DNA of 64,000 bases from Stieleria sedimenti (GTDB lineage: Bacteria; Planctomycetota; Planctomycetia; Pirellulales; Pirellulaceae). How positions within the stretch are numbered: position 1 is the first letter of the stretch; each line of letters opens with the position of its first letter. Positions 53,401 through 61,474 of the stretch are shown here, piece by piece. Under the pieces are notes generated by a model that saw nothing but the letters and a program-made list of their open reading frames with translations, did not search any database and was not told the DNA's origin. The translations under genes and the position numbers were made by a program. Location of the stretch: contig NZ_JANZKV010000182.1 of the NCBI RefSeq assembly GCF_025060895.1, positions 1 through 64,000 on the forward strand. The letters run 5' to 3'.

Positions 53401-54314
53401 AGGCTCGGGGGACGATTCCACGGCACTGTTGCAGTTGATGGATCTTGCTCAAGAAAATCAAAAAGATATCGCAATGACTCTCGGTATTTCGATTGACCAA
53501 ATGTCGTCGTGAGGGGGACTGGTGTGATATTGCGTTCTAGCAGTAGTCGGGTTTGAAAGTCCGCAAGTGGATTGCCACAGAAAAACAGAATATTGGGTGT
53601 CGCGGATCCGAGTGTGTCGCGGATCCAGCCTGACCACGCCAGGAAATTTGGGTCGTCGCCTGAGAAACCAATAAGACACAGCGTATTCTCAGAAAGTGAA
53701 GCTCGAACAGCGTTAACAAAAAGCGGGTGAGTTGCTTCGTAGCGACGAAAGTCTTCTTCTGTAAGAACCAAATCGGTTAAGTCAGGCAACGTCCCGTGCA
53801 GCTTAACAATGCGCGGCTTACGAGCCCCGGGAATGTCTGCCTCGTTTGTCACTAAACTATACTGATTACGACGAAGCCGCTCAGTAGTGCGAGAACACGT
53901 TGCACGCTCGATAAGTCGATCGTAGTTCGTAGTAAAAATGTCGGCCCATGGTAGATCGACGAGCGATTCATGAACATCAGATGGATCAAAGCCGTCATCG
54001 GATGTTGCTTCGCGAACCAACTCAATAAGGGCTGGACGACGAAACTGCGTCTCAAACTCTTGGGCCAGCCTCAGCGCCGAGCTGATCGCCCCCGCCGTCA
54101 CCAACCGTTCACGCGCTTCATTCGGATCTCGGTAGAGGCGGGATACGATCCGCTTCGTCAAATCTTCCCACAGCGGAAAACTGCGACTCGTGCCAAACTT
54201 CGGCACCGCGTTACGACTGAATCCGGATCCAACCAAAACGGATGCCTTCGCTCCCCTTCGGTCATGTAGTTTGTCACGAAGTTCATGCAAGTGATTGGTG
54301 ATTGGGCCGTTCAT
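50421..54314 (-). CDS. Large SIR2-domain protein, candidate antiphage defence effector
   Basis: SIR2 domains bind and often hydrolyse NAD+; in several defence systems they deplete NAD+ on infection. The N-terminal ~260 residues have the pattern 'SVLVGSGFSRNAVP' (27-40), 'DIFTTNYDRLIERA' (125-138), 'IVKLHGTLPDLTD' (169-181) and 'LIGFSGDDPNFLAW' (214-227), the SIR2_2-type set. The remaining ~1000 residues are helical, repeat-like and of no recognised family, larger than described SIR2 fusions such as DSR2 (about 1000 aa in total). ATG 54314 follows a GGAAA; ATG 54329 or TTG 54377 would add 5 or 21 residues. The gene is AT-richer than the core and lies leftward at the end of the defence cluster. 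Confidence 0.8.
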   Translation of the reverse strand: MNGPITNHLHELRDKLHDRRGAKASVLVGSGFSRNAVPKFGTSRSFPLWEDLTKRIVSRLYRDPNEARERLVTAGAISSALRLAQEFETQFRRPALIELVREATSDDGFDPSDVHESLVDLPWADIFTTNYDRLIERATCSRTTERLRRNQYSLVTNEADIPGARKPRIVKLHGTLPDLTDLVLTEEDFRRYEATHPLFVNAVRASLSENTLCLIGFSGDDPNFLAWSGWIRDTLGSATPNILFFCGNPLADFQTRLLLERNITPVPLTTTFGQSKYRESLRYLFDFLEQDPSTATVPWNRPPSLVSIDAANSHPFKESSGFRNTDLVANALQWRRNRMEYRGWKVLHARAARTLGSGTEMVVQKAMNTGFKKLSEEQRLLFVSEALWRLSTCRHTITHNFASRTVWPLLDNISLKRYEPDDVKECFEFKHESKSTSIRKSELRRAVVQVRCEMARHAREVGDDERFATLCEQVRCDRIATEDDRHFIEHQRILLAISQLRSNDARQSLQSWDTKSASPVWTIRKCGLLMELAMIEEAAVLITRLVDGLNKQQLVGEFCYEPISIEGMALNLMIYVNWWRKSDRSRNPKSDVADERGTVSIDRSSESRSADSVKSYLERGEEENAELAQRSSEHVHDGDLELRLHELKPFGCDCRDELREIRDLLKFASKTHVPPGDTDGFELGFVEPEDASHDDQLVRECESAIRFIEDVGLPITIHDTVLLNVLESVVETASKTIGNNSLDRASGLVCRSLNKRLAEAFFDRSTLSRMNDQQVHSVFDRSLADFRVALKRTLVPCEERNFENQWHERRVVFNATLLSQLVVRIDDSRTKELAKIAFPLTGEPQVWVRPGINGTIKILIRRLAGCLDKATAADWLLQILALPVAFDPNAKFDRPAPNSWYDPTEVLAENAVNVVDKRKLNESLAPLIQMIRTAEPRHRKNLVLRVVSLWSEGLLDSDQQSMFRDALFEKVDEQGFPKDTGCFNSLILGLPKADAVDEDKLYREAYLLREDAADLSYWANVARSSNHGRSTKNARRSISWSADELIKLLARTESWVDSVKAAIEEQRNTSSVFLDMAHNGPRARRLALREWQLFVSETVLGATELEKSVLDEAEKQIRSVSEAGFCVVRLVPWQVQHKLMTPREGERLLREAFVSTDPDIAWQACSGIVRWAELASHGSLKRARSLENLLATSITLLSEPNLTLHINAMSELLDVTDWDLTQEEIAGLRTTINRLASETRYDLESQTSVERRVSIRVYGARLAKELLKKNLLVNEAKSFLEEIKQDCFTETRREASI

Positions 54315-54747
54315 AGATGTCGTTTCCATCGTGCTGAAGAAACAGATTCTTGGATTTTGATGTCCGGGTGCTTCCAACTTATTGGGCGATCGTCATCCGC
54401 CATCGACTTTTTCATCAGCATAAAGAGCGGGACATTGTAAGATTCTTCGACACAAAGCTCGTCCCGACCACGAAAATGTGGGATTTATCCATGCGTGTGG
54501 TCGCGATCAAATCAATGTTGCTACCATCCGGTGTCCCCAACTTGCCCTAAACTGAGTTGGAGGGGCGGGATCTCACGAGAAAGAACAATTTTTGTCACAA
54601 TCGAAGATTGTGCCATGACTGGCAGGCAATTGCTGATGGGAACATCTGCGTCGAAGGAGTAGGGCAAACGGGGCCAGACGCTACGGCGCCACCCTCGCTC
54701 GTTTGTCTCGCGTTGAGACAACTTGCAATGCTTCCTACCACCATGTC
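54315..54747. other. Intergenic region upstream of the SIR2 gene
   Basis: These 433 bp contain no supportable gene. The SIR2 promoter should be here; no clear -35/-10 pair was picked out. A short CCAACT/AGTTGG inverted repeat near 54538-54560 is weak. Confidence 0.4.
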
Positions 54748-55362
54748 TCATGAAGAAAATTCGATAGCTGCCACGCTGGTGCACCGGGACTGATCCTGGC
54801 ATCTTCGACTCGGGGTTTTTCCATCGAACAGCGTCCGTTCAATCCCAAATTCCCAATCCGACTTCTGGGCGAACTTGTTGAGGATCAGATCGAACTCCCG
54901 GATTGGATTGCTGGTGACGCATCCAATGTCGCCGCGGAGCACTTCCCGCGCAACTCGTGCGACGATTTCCCGCGACAGGTCGATCACCCGCCGGTACATG
55001 AACGGCTTGTCGTAGCGGTAGCGGGCGGCGTACTGGCCGTTGCCGCGGAGGTCGTCCTCGGTCAGGTCGTCCGGCACATCGTTGTAGTACGACTGGAGCC
55101 AGGCCCAGTGGACCATCAGCTTCGTCAGCACGATGTCCGGCTTCACGACTGGCAGGCCGATGTCCATCATGAAATCCAGTGCCGTCAGTCGAACGCCGTA
55201 GCCGATGCCGTGCAACAGCCGCCTGTGGATCTCCCACAAGCGTTGTGGCCGGTGCCCGCCGAGGACGTAGTCGGATGGGTGCAGCGCCGCGGCAAAACGC
55301 TCGGGTGAAGCGTCTGGCGAGCCTGACAGCCCGGTAGAGTTTTGGCACGTTTTCGGGAGCAA
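54748..55362 (-). CDS. HhH-GPD-like protein, possibly truncated
   Basis: This 204-aa frame has a segment 'LLHGIGYGVRLTALDFMMDIGLPVVKPDIVLTKLMVHWAWL' that resembles the helix-hairpin-helix plus downstream acidic-helix region of DNA glycosylases of the endonuclease III kind (G-I-G, then a Pro-Asp pair and a hydrophobic helix). Catalytic Lys/Asp could not be assigned with certainty and the iron-sulfur cysteines are absent. The start TTG 55362 has no clear ribosome site and the frame stays open upstream, so the true N-terminus is uncertain. It lies between the SIR2 gene and the type I R-M operon, on the same strand as both. Confidence 0.4.
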   Translation of the reverse strand: MLPKTCQNSTGLSGSPDASPERFAAALHPSDYVLGGHRPQRLWEIHRRLLHGIGYGVRLTALDFMMDIGLPVVKPDIVLTKLMVHWAWLQSYYNDVPDDLTEDDLRGNGQYAARYRYDKPFMYRRVIDLSREIVARVAREVLRGDIGCVTSNPIREFDLILNKFAQKSDWEFGIERTLFDGKTPSRRCQDQSRCTSVAAIEFSS

Positions 55363-55692
55363 GATGCCTGGTATCGCAACTTGAACACCAATGGCCTGAC
55401 TGCGATGACAATCAATGGGGTGAATCAGAGTGGTCCTTTCCCATGGCCGTGCGTGGCTGTACCTTCATTGTTCATTTGGCTGGTGCCATGGCGACGCAGC
55501 AGTCTCAACAACCCCAGACCTCACAGATCGGTCAAACATCCCGCCGCGCGAAATTCGCGAAGCGCCCATCAATTCGGCGCCGAAGCGCATCTCAAACTCC
55601 ACGTCGATCCTTCGTAGAAAGTGGCATGGTTATCTCATTGCGATATTATGGCTGGGTTTGTCGGATCTCCCTTACTGACCATTATATCGCGT
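55363..55692. other. Intergenic region, no gene seen
   Basis: These 330 bp have several short ORFs on the plus strand without family features or ribosome sites. Nothing else recognisable is present. Confidence 0.45.
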
Positions 55693-56907
55693 TCAATTAC
55701 CTTCCTCGTCGCTTGATGCACGCACGTACTCCACCGGACCGAGGACATGTCCGCCCGCTGTCGTCGTGAGAGTTCCGACCATCGAGACCTCGACGCGGGA
55801 AGTCTGTGGAACTTTCGTGAGTTTTTCTGGATCGAGACCAAGTGCTTTTGCTTCCTGCTTGACAATCCGAGCAAGAACTTTTCGGCTGTGTGCCTCGCCG
55901 GCTTCGGTGGAGCGGTATCCAGAAATCTTCTCGTGTGATTGCTCAATCATCAAGTCTACCACTTCGGAAAGCAGGCCGTAGAAGTAACAATCGCCAGCCG
56001 ATGAAACGAGAACTTCCCCGAACGCGTAGTCGTCATCGACGACAGATCGTGTTTGGAAGATGGAATTCGGGGACTCGAACTGCTCTCCATCTTGTTTGCG
56101 CAGTTTTTCCATGTCGAATACCTGATGATTGTCGGCTAGTGCTAGGGCGTGCACTCGATTAGCCAATGCAATCAAAAAGTGGGCCCTGGTGAGAACACTG
56201 AGTTCACGGAGATAGTGTGCCAATCTCGCGAGTAGCCGGTATTTCCCCGGATCATCAAGAGGAATCTGAATGGGCGGATCTACTAGCAGACAACGCGTGA
56301 CCTGGTTTTCCGAGGACGGAATCGCTACGATGACCCCTAGAAGAATGTCATTCCGAGAGGGTGACAGCTTCCTTTGCGCATGCTTCTTTTGGACAATGCT
56401 TGTCTTTGCATCGCTTACTTCGCCCCGCTTCGTAACGTCGTCCACGATCCGCCCTTTGGCCTCGACCTTTATGAACCGAGAACCATCAGACGCAAGAAGT
56501 TGAAAATCTAGGTCTTTCGTTTGGGTGATGCTGATAGCTTCCCAATCGGCCTCGTGCAGATCAAAAAGATGTTCGGCCACAACGAGCGTTCCACCGACGC
56601 CGCATTTTTCGGTGAAATCCTTGTTCGTTCGGTCTTGTCCTGTGTATCTCGAGTGAACGGTTCCCGCCGAAAGGTCAAAGTAGAGATCAAGCATTTCCCG
56701 AAACTTTGATACGATACCGGCAAGTTCAGCGCGTGTCCGGAACCCATCCTGATGCGAAAAAGCAGAGAGAAGGAGGAATTCATCTACTTCAACGTCGATG
56801 CCATCACCACCGAGTTCTTCGATGCCGCGTTTAATGTCGTCATCGAGCGCAAGCAGTCTTTCATGCTCTTCGTCATAGCATTGGACATCGAGGTGTAAAG
56901 AAGTCAA
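55693..56907 (-). CDS. PD-(D/E)XK-nuclease-like protein at the end of the type I R-M operon
   Basis: This 404-aa protein has no recognised name. In the middle, 'TQTKDLDFQLLASDGSRFIKVEAKG' shows the PD-(D/E)XK arrangement: an acidic residue (Asp132/Asp134) on one strand, a beta-turn, then E-A-K (Glu149, Lys151) on the next. Such a core usually marks an endonuclease or a restriction-like protein. The rest is helical and unplaced. The start is TTG, 8 bases after the preceding gene's stop, so co-translation with that 168-aa membrane protein and the hsd genes is likely. A DNA-targeting accessory in R-M defence is inferred, not shown. Confidence 0.65.
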   Translation of the reverse strand: MTSLHLDVQCYDEEHERLLALDDDIKRGIEELGGDGIDVEVDEFLLLSAFSHQDGFRTRAELAGIVSKFREMLDLYFDLSAGTVHSRYTGQDRTNKDFTEKCGVGGTLVVAEHLFDLHEADWEAISITQTKDLDFQLLASDGSRFIKVEAKGRIVDDVTKRGEVSDAKTSIVQKKHAQRKLSPSRNDILLGVIVAIPSSENQVTRCLLVDPPIQIPLDDPGKYRLLARLAHYLRELSVLTRAHFLIALANRVHALALADNHQVFDMEKLRKQDGEQFESPNSIFQTRSVVDDDYAFGEVLVSSAGDCYFYGLLSEVVDLMIEQSHEKISGYRSTEAGEAHSRKVLARIVKQEAKALGLDPEKLTKVPQTSRVEVSMVGTLTTTAGGHVLGPVEYVRASSDEEGN

Positions 56908-56915
56908 AACTTTCG

Positions 56916-57422
56916 TCAGCCTCCGCTGATCTTGATCCAGGCAGCGAGCAGGGTGGCGGTAAATGCGAAAACGACACCGGCGATGGAAACCCAGAGTTGC
57001 CGATTGAGCCGGCGGTCGATGACTTGGCGGTCTTCATTGCGATGCCGATCCGCTCTCGCATGATCTTTGATGCGGTGCGCGTCGTCTCGCGCGTCGGCGT
57101 GAAGCTTGACCGCACTGTCAATTAAACTTGCGATTGTCGCGTCATCGAGCTTCTGGCGACCGGCACCGGTTTTCTTGGTCACCCGCCGGAGCGTGAGCGA
57201 GACGAGTTTCTCGGGGTTCGTTGGGGTGTCGTGGCCTTTGCTCTCTCGGAAGAACTCGGGTGGGTTGCGGAACACTTCGGTCCACTCGGAACTGCTTTGG
57301 GGGGGCGTCTTCATCAGCCCTGCCCACTCGGAGGTGGACAACTTGTACTCGTCGTATCGACCGAGGAACTGAAGTGCGGCAATCACATCGCCAAGCAGGT
57401 ACGGTGAAGGATTAGTCGCCAT
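56916..57422 (-). CDS. Small C-terminally anchored membrane protein in the R-M operon
   Basis: In this 168-aa protein the N-terminal ~120 residues are soluble and mixed ('LLGDVIAALQFLGRYDEYKLSTSEWAGLM...PPEFFRESKGHD'), a charged helix full of His/Arg/Asp follows, and a single membrane helix 'WVSIAGVVFAFTATLLAAWIKI' ends it. The ATG at 57422 follows GGGGGAAG and overlaps the hsdS stop by 11 bp, so translation is coupled to hsdS. No family is recognised. A membrane-attached partner for a type I R-M system is unusual; it may act with the downstream PD-(D/E)XK protein. Confidence 0.7.
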   Translation of the reverse strand: MATNPSPYLLGDVIAALQFLGRYDEYKLSTSEWAGLMKTPPQSSSEWTEVFRNPPEFFRESKGHDTPTNPEKLVSLTLRRVTKKTGAGRQKLDDATIASLIDSAVKLHADARDDAHRIKDHARADRHRNEDRQVIDRRLNRQLWVSIAGVVFAFTATLLAAWIKISGG

Positions 57423-58905
57423 TTCGCTTCCCCCGTTTATTGGTAGTCTTGTTTTTGGGCTGGGATTCATTGGCGGCCCGGATTCGGGCAAGCAGTTCCG
57501 AGGCCGGTTCGTCGTTCGGATCCTGCGGGACCAACTCGCCGCGGAACGCTTTCGCGAGAATGGATTGGTCCAGTTGGGTAAGGGCGGATTCTGACTCGGC
57601 GGATTTTTGCTCAATTGCCTCGCCACCGTTGAACGCTGCGTCAATCAGCCTGAGCATCTCTCGTTGCTCATCGACAGGTGGCAATGGAAAAGGTGCGTAT
57701 CCAAGTCGGGTCTTGTTTATGATCGCGGAATTGACAGTTGCTGAGGCTTCCTCGATGAGCCACGATCTCAACAGTTTGCACCAGAAAAAGAGTAGTCTCG
57801 GTTCAACCTGTGGACACGCAACGATTGCGTTTAGCTGCTGGTTGAAGATCGCAGTTCGATCTAGGAGTCCAGCTTTTCCGACAGTTCCGATGCAGACAAT
57901 AAGAATTGTATTTGCATGAATAATTCTTGCCTGCTCAGCGCCTTCAGTAGTCACAGTCCGTTTGGGCGGGAGAATGTGCCCGTTCGGATGCACTTGAGAC
58001 GGAGTGACGAAAGGAATGTCGCCGTTCCAGAATGACTCATTTCTTGTACTAGGCGTCTTTCCGGTGATTAGTTCACCGATGGTCTCCAGGTTAGCAATAG
58101 TCCAGGTGTTGGGGGCTGACTCCAGCAGAGGGGTGAGGCGACGTTCTGTCAAGCGATCAGAAGGTTTCTTGTATTTCTCCTTCCAGCCCTTGGGCGGCTT
58201 TTTGCCTTTGGCTTTGTATTTGGCTTGCTCGGCTTGTTCCCAGCGTTGGCGGCGTTCGGTGCGGATGCGGGCGAGGAGTTCGGAGGCCGGTTCGACATCG
58301 GGATGGGCCGCTCGCCAGTCGGCCGTCAGGCGGCCGCTGAAGGCGGACCGCAGCACACTCTGACGGAACTGTTCGAGCAACGGCCCCACTTCCGAAAGCG
58401 CCTCCCGGGCACGTGAACTCCGGGCTTGAAGCGACTCGATCGCCGTCACGATCCGACGTTGCTCGGCGAGAGGCGGAATGGGAAACTCGCTATCGCGTAG
58501 AAATTTGAAGTGCCGGCTGTAGCCTTTCTTTGGCAGTTCGATTGTTCGCATGGACCAATAAGCGAAGCGTGGCTCAACACATTCGCTTGGTTTTAGGATC
58601 TTCGTACCGTCTGCACCTTGAACAAACTGGAAGTCGAGATACTTAACGCATTGAGTGTGATCGCCAAAAAGAACGACGGGGAGCTTGCTCCGATGTTGCA
58701 GCTCATCGTTATTAGTGTATCCGCCGATCAGCTCTTGGCCTTGGTCTACGACAGGGAGCGAGCCTTCTTCTGCGTACTCTTTTTGCTTGAGTTTTAGTTC
58801 GCTGCTAGTCACGTTGTCGAAGACTTGGGCGAATTTCGCCCACGCCCATCCAGGCGGCGACTCAGTAGTTGGCCACTTTCCTGCTTGGCCGTTTCCGTCG
58901 CTCAT
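57412..58905 (-). CDS. hsdS: Type I restriction-modification specificity subunit HsdS
   Basis: HsdS recognises the bipartite DNA site and holds HsdM and HsdR together. Two target-recognition domains are visible: the first opens 'PPGWAWAKFAQVFDNVTSSE' and ends in the conserved repeat 'PPLAEQRRIVTAIESLQARSSRAREA'; the second opens 'PNTWTIANLETIGELITGKTP' and ends 'PLPPVDEQREMLRLIDAAF'. Length 497 aa is normal. It overlaps hsdM by 4 bp (ATGA), so the pair is translationally coupled. Confidence 0.95.
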   Translation of the reverse strand: MSDGNGQAGKWPTTESPPGWAWAKFAQVFDNVTSSELKLKQKEYAEEGSLPVVDQGQELIGGYTNNDELQHRSKLPVVLFGDHTQCVKYLDFQFVQGADGTKILKPSECVEPRFAYWSMRTIELPKKGYSRHFKFLRDSEFPIPPLAEQRRIVTAIESLQARSSRAREALSEVGPLLEQFRQSVLRSAFSGRLTADWRAAHPDVEPASELLARIRTERRQRWEQAEQAKYKAKGKKPPKGWKEKYKKPSDRLTERRLTPLLESAPNTWTIANLETIGELITGKTPSTRNESFWNGDIPFVTPSQVHPNGHILPPKRTVTTEGAEQARIIHANTILIVCIGTVGKAGLLDRTAIFNQQLNAIVACPQVEPRLLFFWCKLLRSWLIEEASATVNSAIINKTRLGYAPFPLPPVDEQREMLRLIDAAFNGGEAIEQKSAESESALTQLDQSILAKAFRGELVPQDPNDEPASELLARIRAANESQPKNKTTNKRGKRNGD

Positions 58906-60332
58906 ACCTCGACCTCCTCACCTTCCAGCAAGGCCGTCAGAGCGTCCATCTCCTCCAGTGCCGTGGACAATCGCTCGCGAATCATCGCCGCGATCACTTC
59001 CGGTTCGGGCAACTCCTTGTTGCCGGCCCCGTCGTCGTCTTTGAGCCAACTAATGTCGAGGTTGTCGCCGCGTTGGGCGATCGCGTCGCGTTCAAAGCAG
59101 CGGAAGCGACCTTCTTCCCCCTGGTCCGTCCGTTTGCTGGTGCCGTCGGACTTCTTGCCGTAGCACTTCTCGAACTCGGCGAAGTGTTCGACCGTCAGTG
59201 GCGTGCGTTTGCCAAAGGCCGGCATGTTGGTCCGCAGGTCGTAGACCCAAGTTTTCTTGGTGTTGCCCTTGTCCGTTTTGCCGCGAGTGAAGAACAGCAC
59301 GTTGGTTTTGACGCCCTGGGCGTAGAAAATGCCGGTGGGCAGTCGTAGGATCGTGTGCAGATTGCACTTGTCCATCAGGTCCGTGCGGATCTTGGTGCCG
59401 ACGCCTTCTTCGAACAGCACGTTGTCGGGCAACACGACCGCCGCGCGGCCGCCGGGCTTGAGGCCGCGATAGATGTGCTGGAGAAAGCCCAATTGCTTGT
59501 TGCCGGTGATGAACGTGAAATCGTCGCGAGTCGGGCCGCCGCCGCCACGCTTCGTCCCGAACGGTGGATTGGTCAGGATCACGTCGGCCTTGCATAGGTC
59601 CTTGCCCGTGTCGCCCATCGTGTCCCCCGCGATGAACGTGCCGTCCATGCCGTGCAGCATGACGTTCATCATCAACAGCCGGTGCGTGTCGTCGACCAAC
59701 TCGACCGCGTAGAAAGCCTTGCGCTTCTGAAACTTCTGTTCCTCGGTGCTCAGGTCGAACAGATCGTCGGTCTGTTCCTTGATGTACCGATCGGCGTGCG
59801 TCAAGAATCCCCCCGTGCCTGCCGCCGGGTCTTGGATGATCTCGCCGGGTTGCGGCTTGATGCAGTGCACCATGCACTCGATCAACGGCCGCGGCGTGAA
59901 GTATTGTCCGGCCCCAGACTTCTTCTCGGCCGCGTTCTTCTCTAGCAGACCTTCGTACAGGTCCCCCAGCCCTTCGCTGCGGGCACTGTACCAATCGAGG
60001 CCGTCAATGTCCGTGACCAGCTTGAGCAAGTTCTTGGGCTTTTTGAGCGACGAGTTGGCGTTGCTGAAGATCGATTGGACCCGCCCCTTGGCCGACGTGC
60101 CCAGGTGGACCAGTTGCTCCCGGTAGAAGTTCAGTTGCTCAATGCCCTCTTTGCCGACGAGGTCGTCCCAGCGGTAACCCTTGGGCAACGCACCTTCCTC
60201 GTTGGTTTCCTTCATCATTTTCAGAAACAGCAGGTACGTTAGTTCGGTCACGTAATCCTGGTACGTGATGCCGTCGTCCCGCAGGACGTGGCACATGCTC
60301 CAGAGTTTGGCGACGATGTCTTGGGTGTTCAT
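58902..60332 (-). CDS. hsdM: Type I restriction-modification methyltransferase subunit HsdM
   Basis: HsdM makes N6-methyladenine at the site chosen by HsdS. The N-terminal helical domain ('LWSMCHVLRDDGITYQDYVTELTYLLFLKMM') is followed by the catalytic domain with 'GQYFTPRPLIECMV', SAM motif 'DPAAGTGGFL' and catalytic 'ILTNPPFG', then 'DKCNLHTILRLPTGIFYAQGVKTNVLFF'. Length 476 aa is normal. It starts 3 bp after the stop of the 370-aa nuclease-like gene that separates it from hsdR. Confidence 0.96.
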   Translation of the reverse strand: MNTQDIVAKLWSMCHVLRDDGITYQDYVTELTYLLFLKMMKETNEEGALPKGYRWDDLVGKEGIEQLNFYREQLVHLGTSAKGRVQSIFSNANSSLKKPKNLLKLVTDIDGLDWYSARSEGLGDLYEGLLEKNAAEKKSGAGQYFTPRPLIECMVHCIKPQPGEIIQDPAAGTGGFLTHADRYIKEQTDDLFDLSTEEQKFQKRKAFYAVELVDDTHRLLMMNVMLHGMDGTFIAGDTMGDTGKDLCKADVILTNPPFGTKRGGGGPTRDDFTFITGNKQLGFLQHIYRGLKPGGRAAVVLPDNVLFEEGVGTKIRTDLMDKCNLHTILRLPTGIFYAQGVKTNVLFFTRGKTDKGNTKKTWVYDLRTNMPAFGKRTPLTVEHFAEFEKCYGKKSDGTSKRTDQGEEGRFRCFERDAIAQRGDNLDISWLKDDDGAGNKELPEPEVIAAMIRERLSTALEEMDALTALLEGEEVEV

Positions 60333-60334
60333 TC

Positions 60335-61447
60335 TTAGATTGCCTCTGTTTCTGATGCCGGTGGTTCATGCACCTCGCCCGATGCCCGTGCCACTGCTGC
60401 GACTTCCCTGATCTGATTCACTATTGAATCGAGTACTTCACTCCGTTCACATCCCGTCGGCAGATGAATTGGAATCCAGGGGATACCCTGTTTTCCAACG
60501 AACACTTCTTTTCTCGTGCCCGCAAATGCTTGCTGGAGCGATTCGTTGACCTTTAACGATACCGACCAATCCTTAGGTCGATCGGCCCGTTTGACGTTTA
60601 ACCAGATCGGCGTCTCGGCTCTACGCGACCAAAGCCTTGGATTGAACGATAGATACATTCCGTAGCCGCCCATCGTAAAGTAGACTCCGTAGTTAACTCT
60701 CCTGCCTCCTGAATTGACACGTTTGGTTTTATCCTGTTGTTTCTCCGCCAAGACATGCACGGCACTATCGACAAGGTCAGCGTATTGCAGAATACGTCGC
60801 GCCGGATTTGGGGAGAGGTCGTTGTCAGACAATGGTAGGAATGACTCTCCGTCCATTTTCGAACACAAGCCCGATAGTTGGATGACATCGCCTTTGAGAT
60901 CGGCGAACCCCGCAACATCAGCGTCGCGTTCAACTTCTGCTAAAATCGAGCGCCAACTGATCAGGGCTAACTGATGGTGGTCATTGACCTGACAGACACG
61001 AAATTCGTTAGCGGCCTCCGTCGTTTCGCTGCAAGCGATTCCGGCATTTTCAGTAACGCGAATTAGCTTGGTCCAAAGCGTGTGTTGCCGCAGTGCGGGT
61101 GCAACGACCAGAATCATGGCTGGTTTCGCACTGGGCAGTTGATTCAGATATGCGACGGGCTGTTTCGTCGTCAGTCCAGCCCAGAATTTCGCTTCGATGA
61201 TCAGTACCCGGTCTCTATCCGAATTGGTACCGACCAAATCCGGACGCCCATTGTCGTCCGTTGCTGATTGAGTGTTAAAGGCCAACCGCTCGTCGAAGCT
61301 TACCCCTGATTTTTCGAGCAGCCGACGCACAGATGTCCACGCGCTCGGGTACGTACGCAGCAAGTAGCACAGTGCCTCGGTGGCGATGTCTTCTGAGCTA
61401 GAAGTAAGGCGAGTCACGATCTCGCCAAATATACTACGGTCCGGCAT
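60335..61447 (-). CDS. PD-(D/E)XK-nuclease-like protein inserted between hsdR and hsdM
   Basis: This 370-aa protein has 'DNGRPDLVGTNSDRDRVLIIEAKFWAGLTTKQPVAYL' near the N-terminus: Asp70 after an acid-rich turn, then E-A-K (Glu85, Lys87) and a downstream glutamine region, the core of PD-(D/E)XK nucleases. Families annotated simply as 'PD-(D/E)XK nuclease' with a similar layout are common in defence islands. The C-terminal half is unplaced. It lies 27 bp after hsdR and 2 bp before hsdM on the same strand. It may be an extra effector nuclease of the type I system or a passenger restriction gene. The function is inference. Confidence 0.75.
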   Translation of the reverse strand: MPDRSIFGEIVTRLTSSSEDIATEALCYLLRTYPSAWTSVRRLLEKSGVSFDERLAFNTQSATDDNGRPDLVGTNSDRDRVLIIEAKFWAGLTTKQPVAYLNQLPSAKPAMILVVAPALRQHTLWTKLIRVTENAGIACSETTEAANEFRVCQVNDHHQLALISWRSILAEVERDADVAGFADLKGDVIQLSGLCSKMDGESFLPLSDNDLSPNPARRILQYADLVDSAVHVLAEKQQDKTKRVNSGGRRVNYGVYFTMGGYGMYLSFNPRLWSRRAETPIWLNVKRADRPKDWSVSLKVNESLQQAFAGTRKEVFVGKQGIPWIPIHLPTGCERSEVLDSIVNQIREVAAVARASGEVHEPPASETEAI

Positions 61448-61474
61448 GTTTGAATCCAGTTGTTCGTGGGCAGC

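Noticed and set aside
57412-58905. BREX or DISARM system
   Set aside because: No PglZ, BrxC-like ATPase or DrmA/B-type gene is seen; the methylase, specificity and helicase-nuclease genes are type I R-M.
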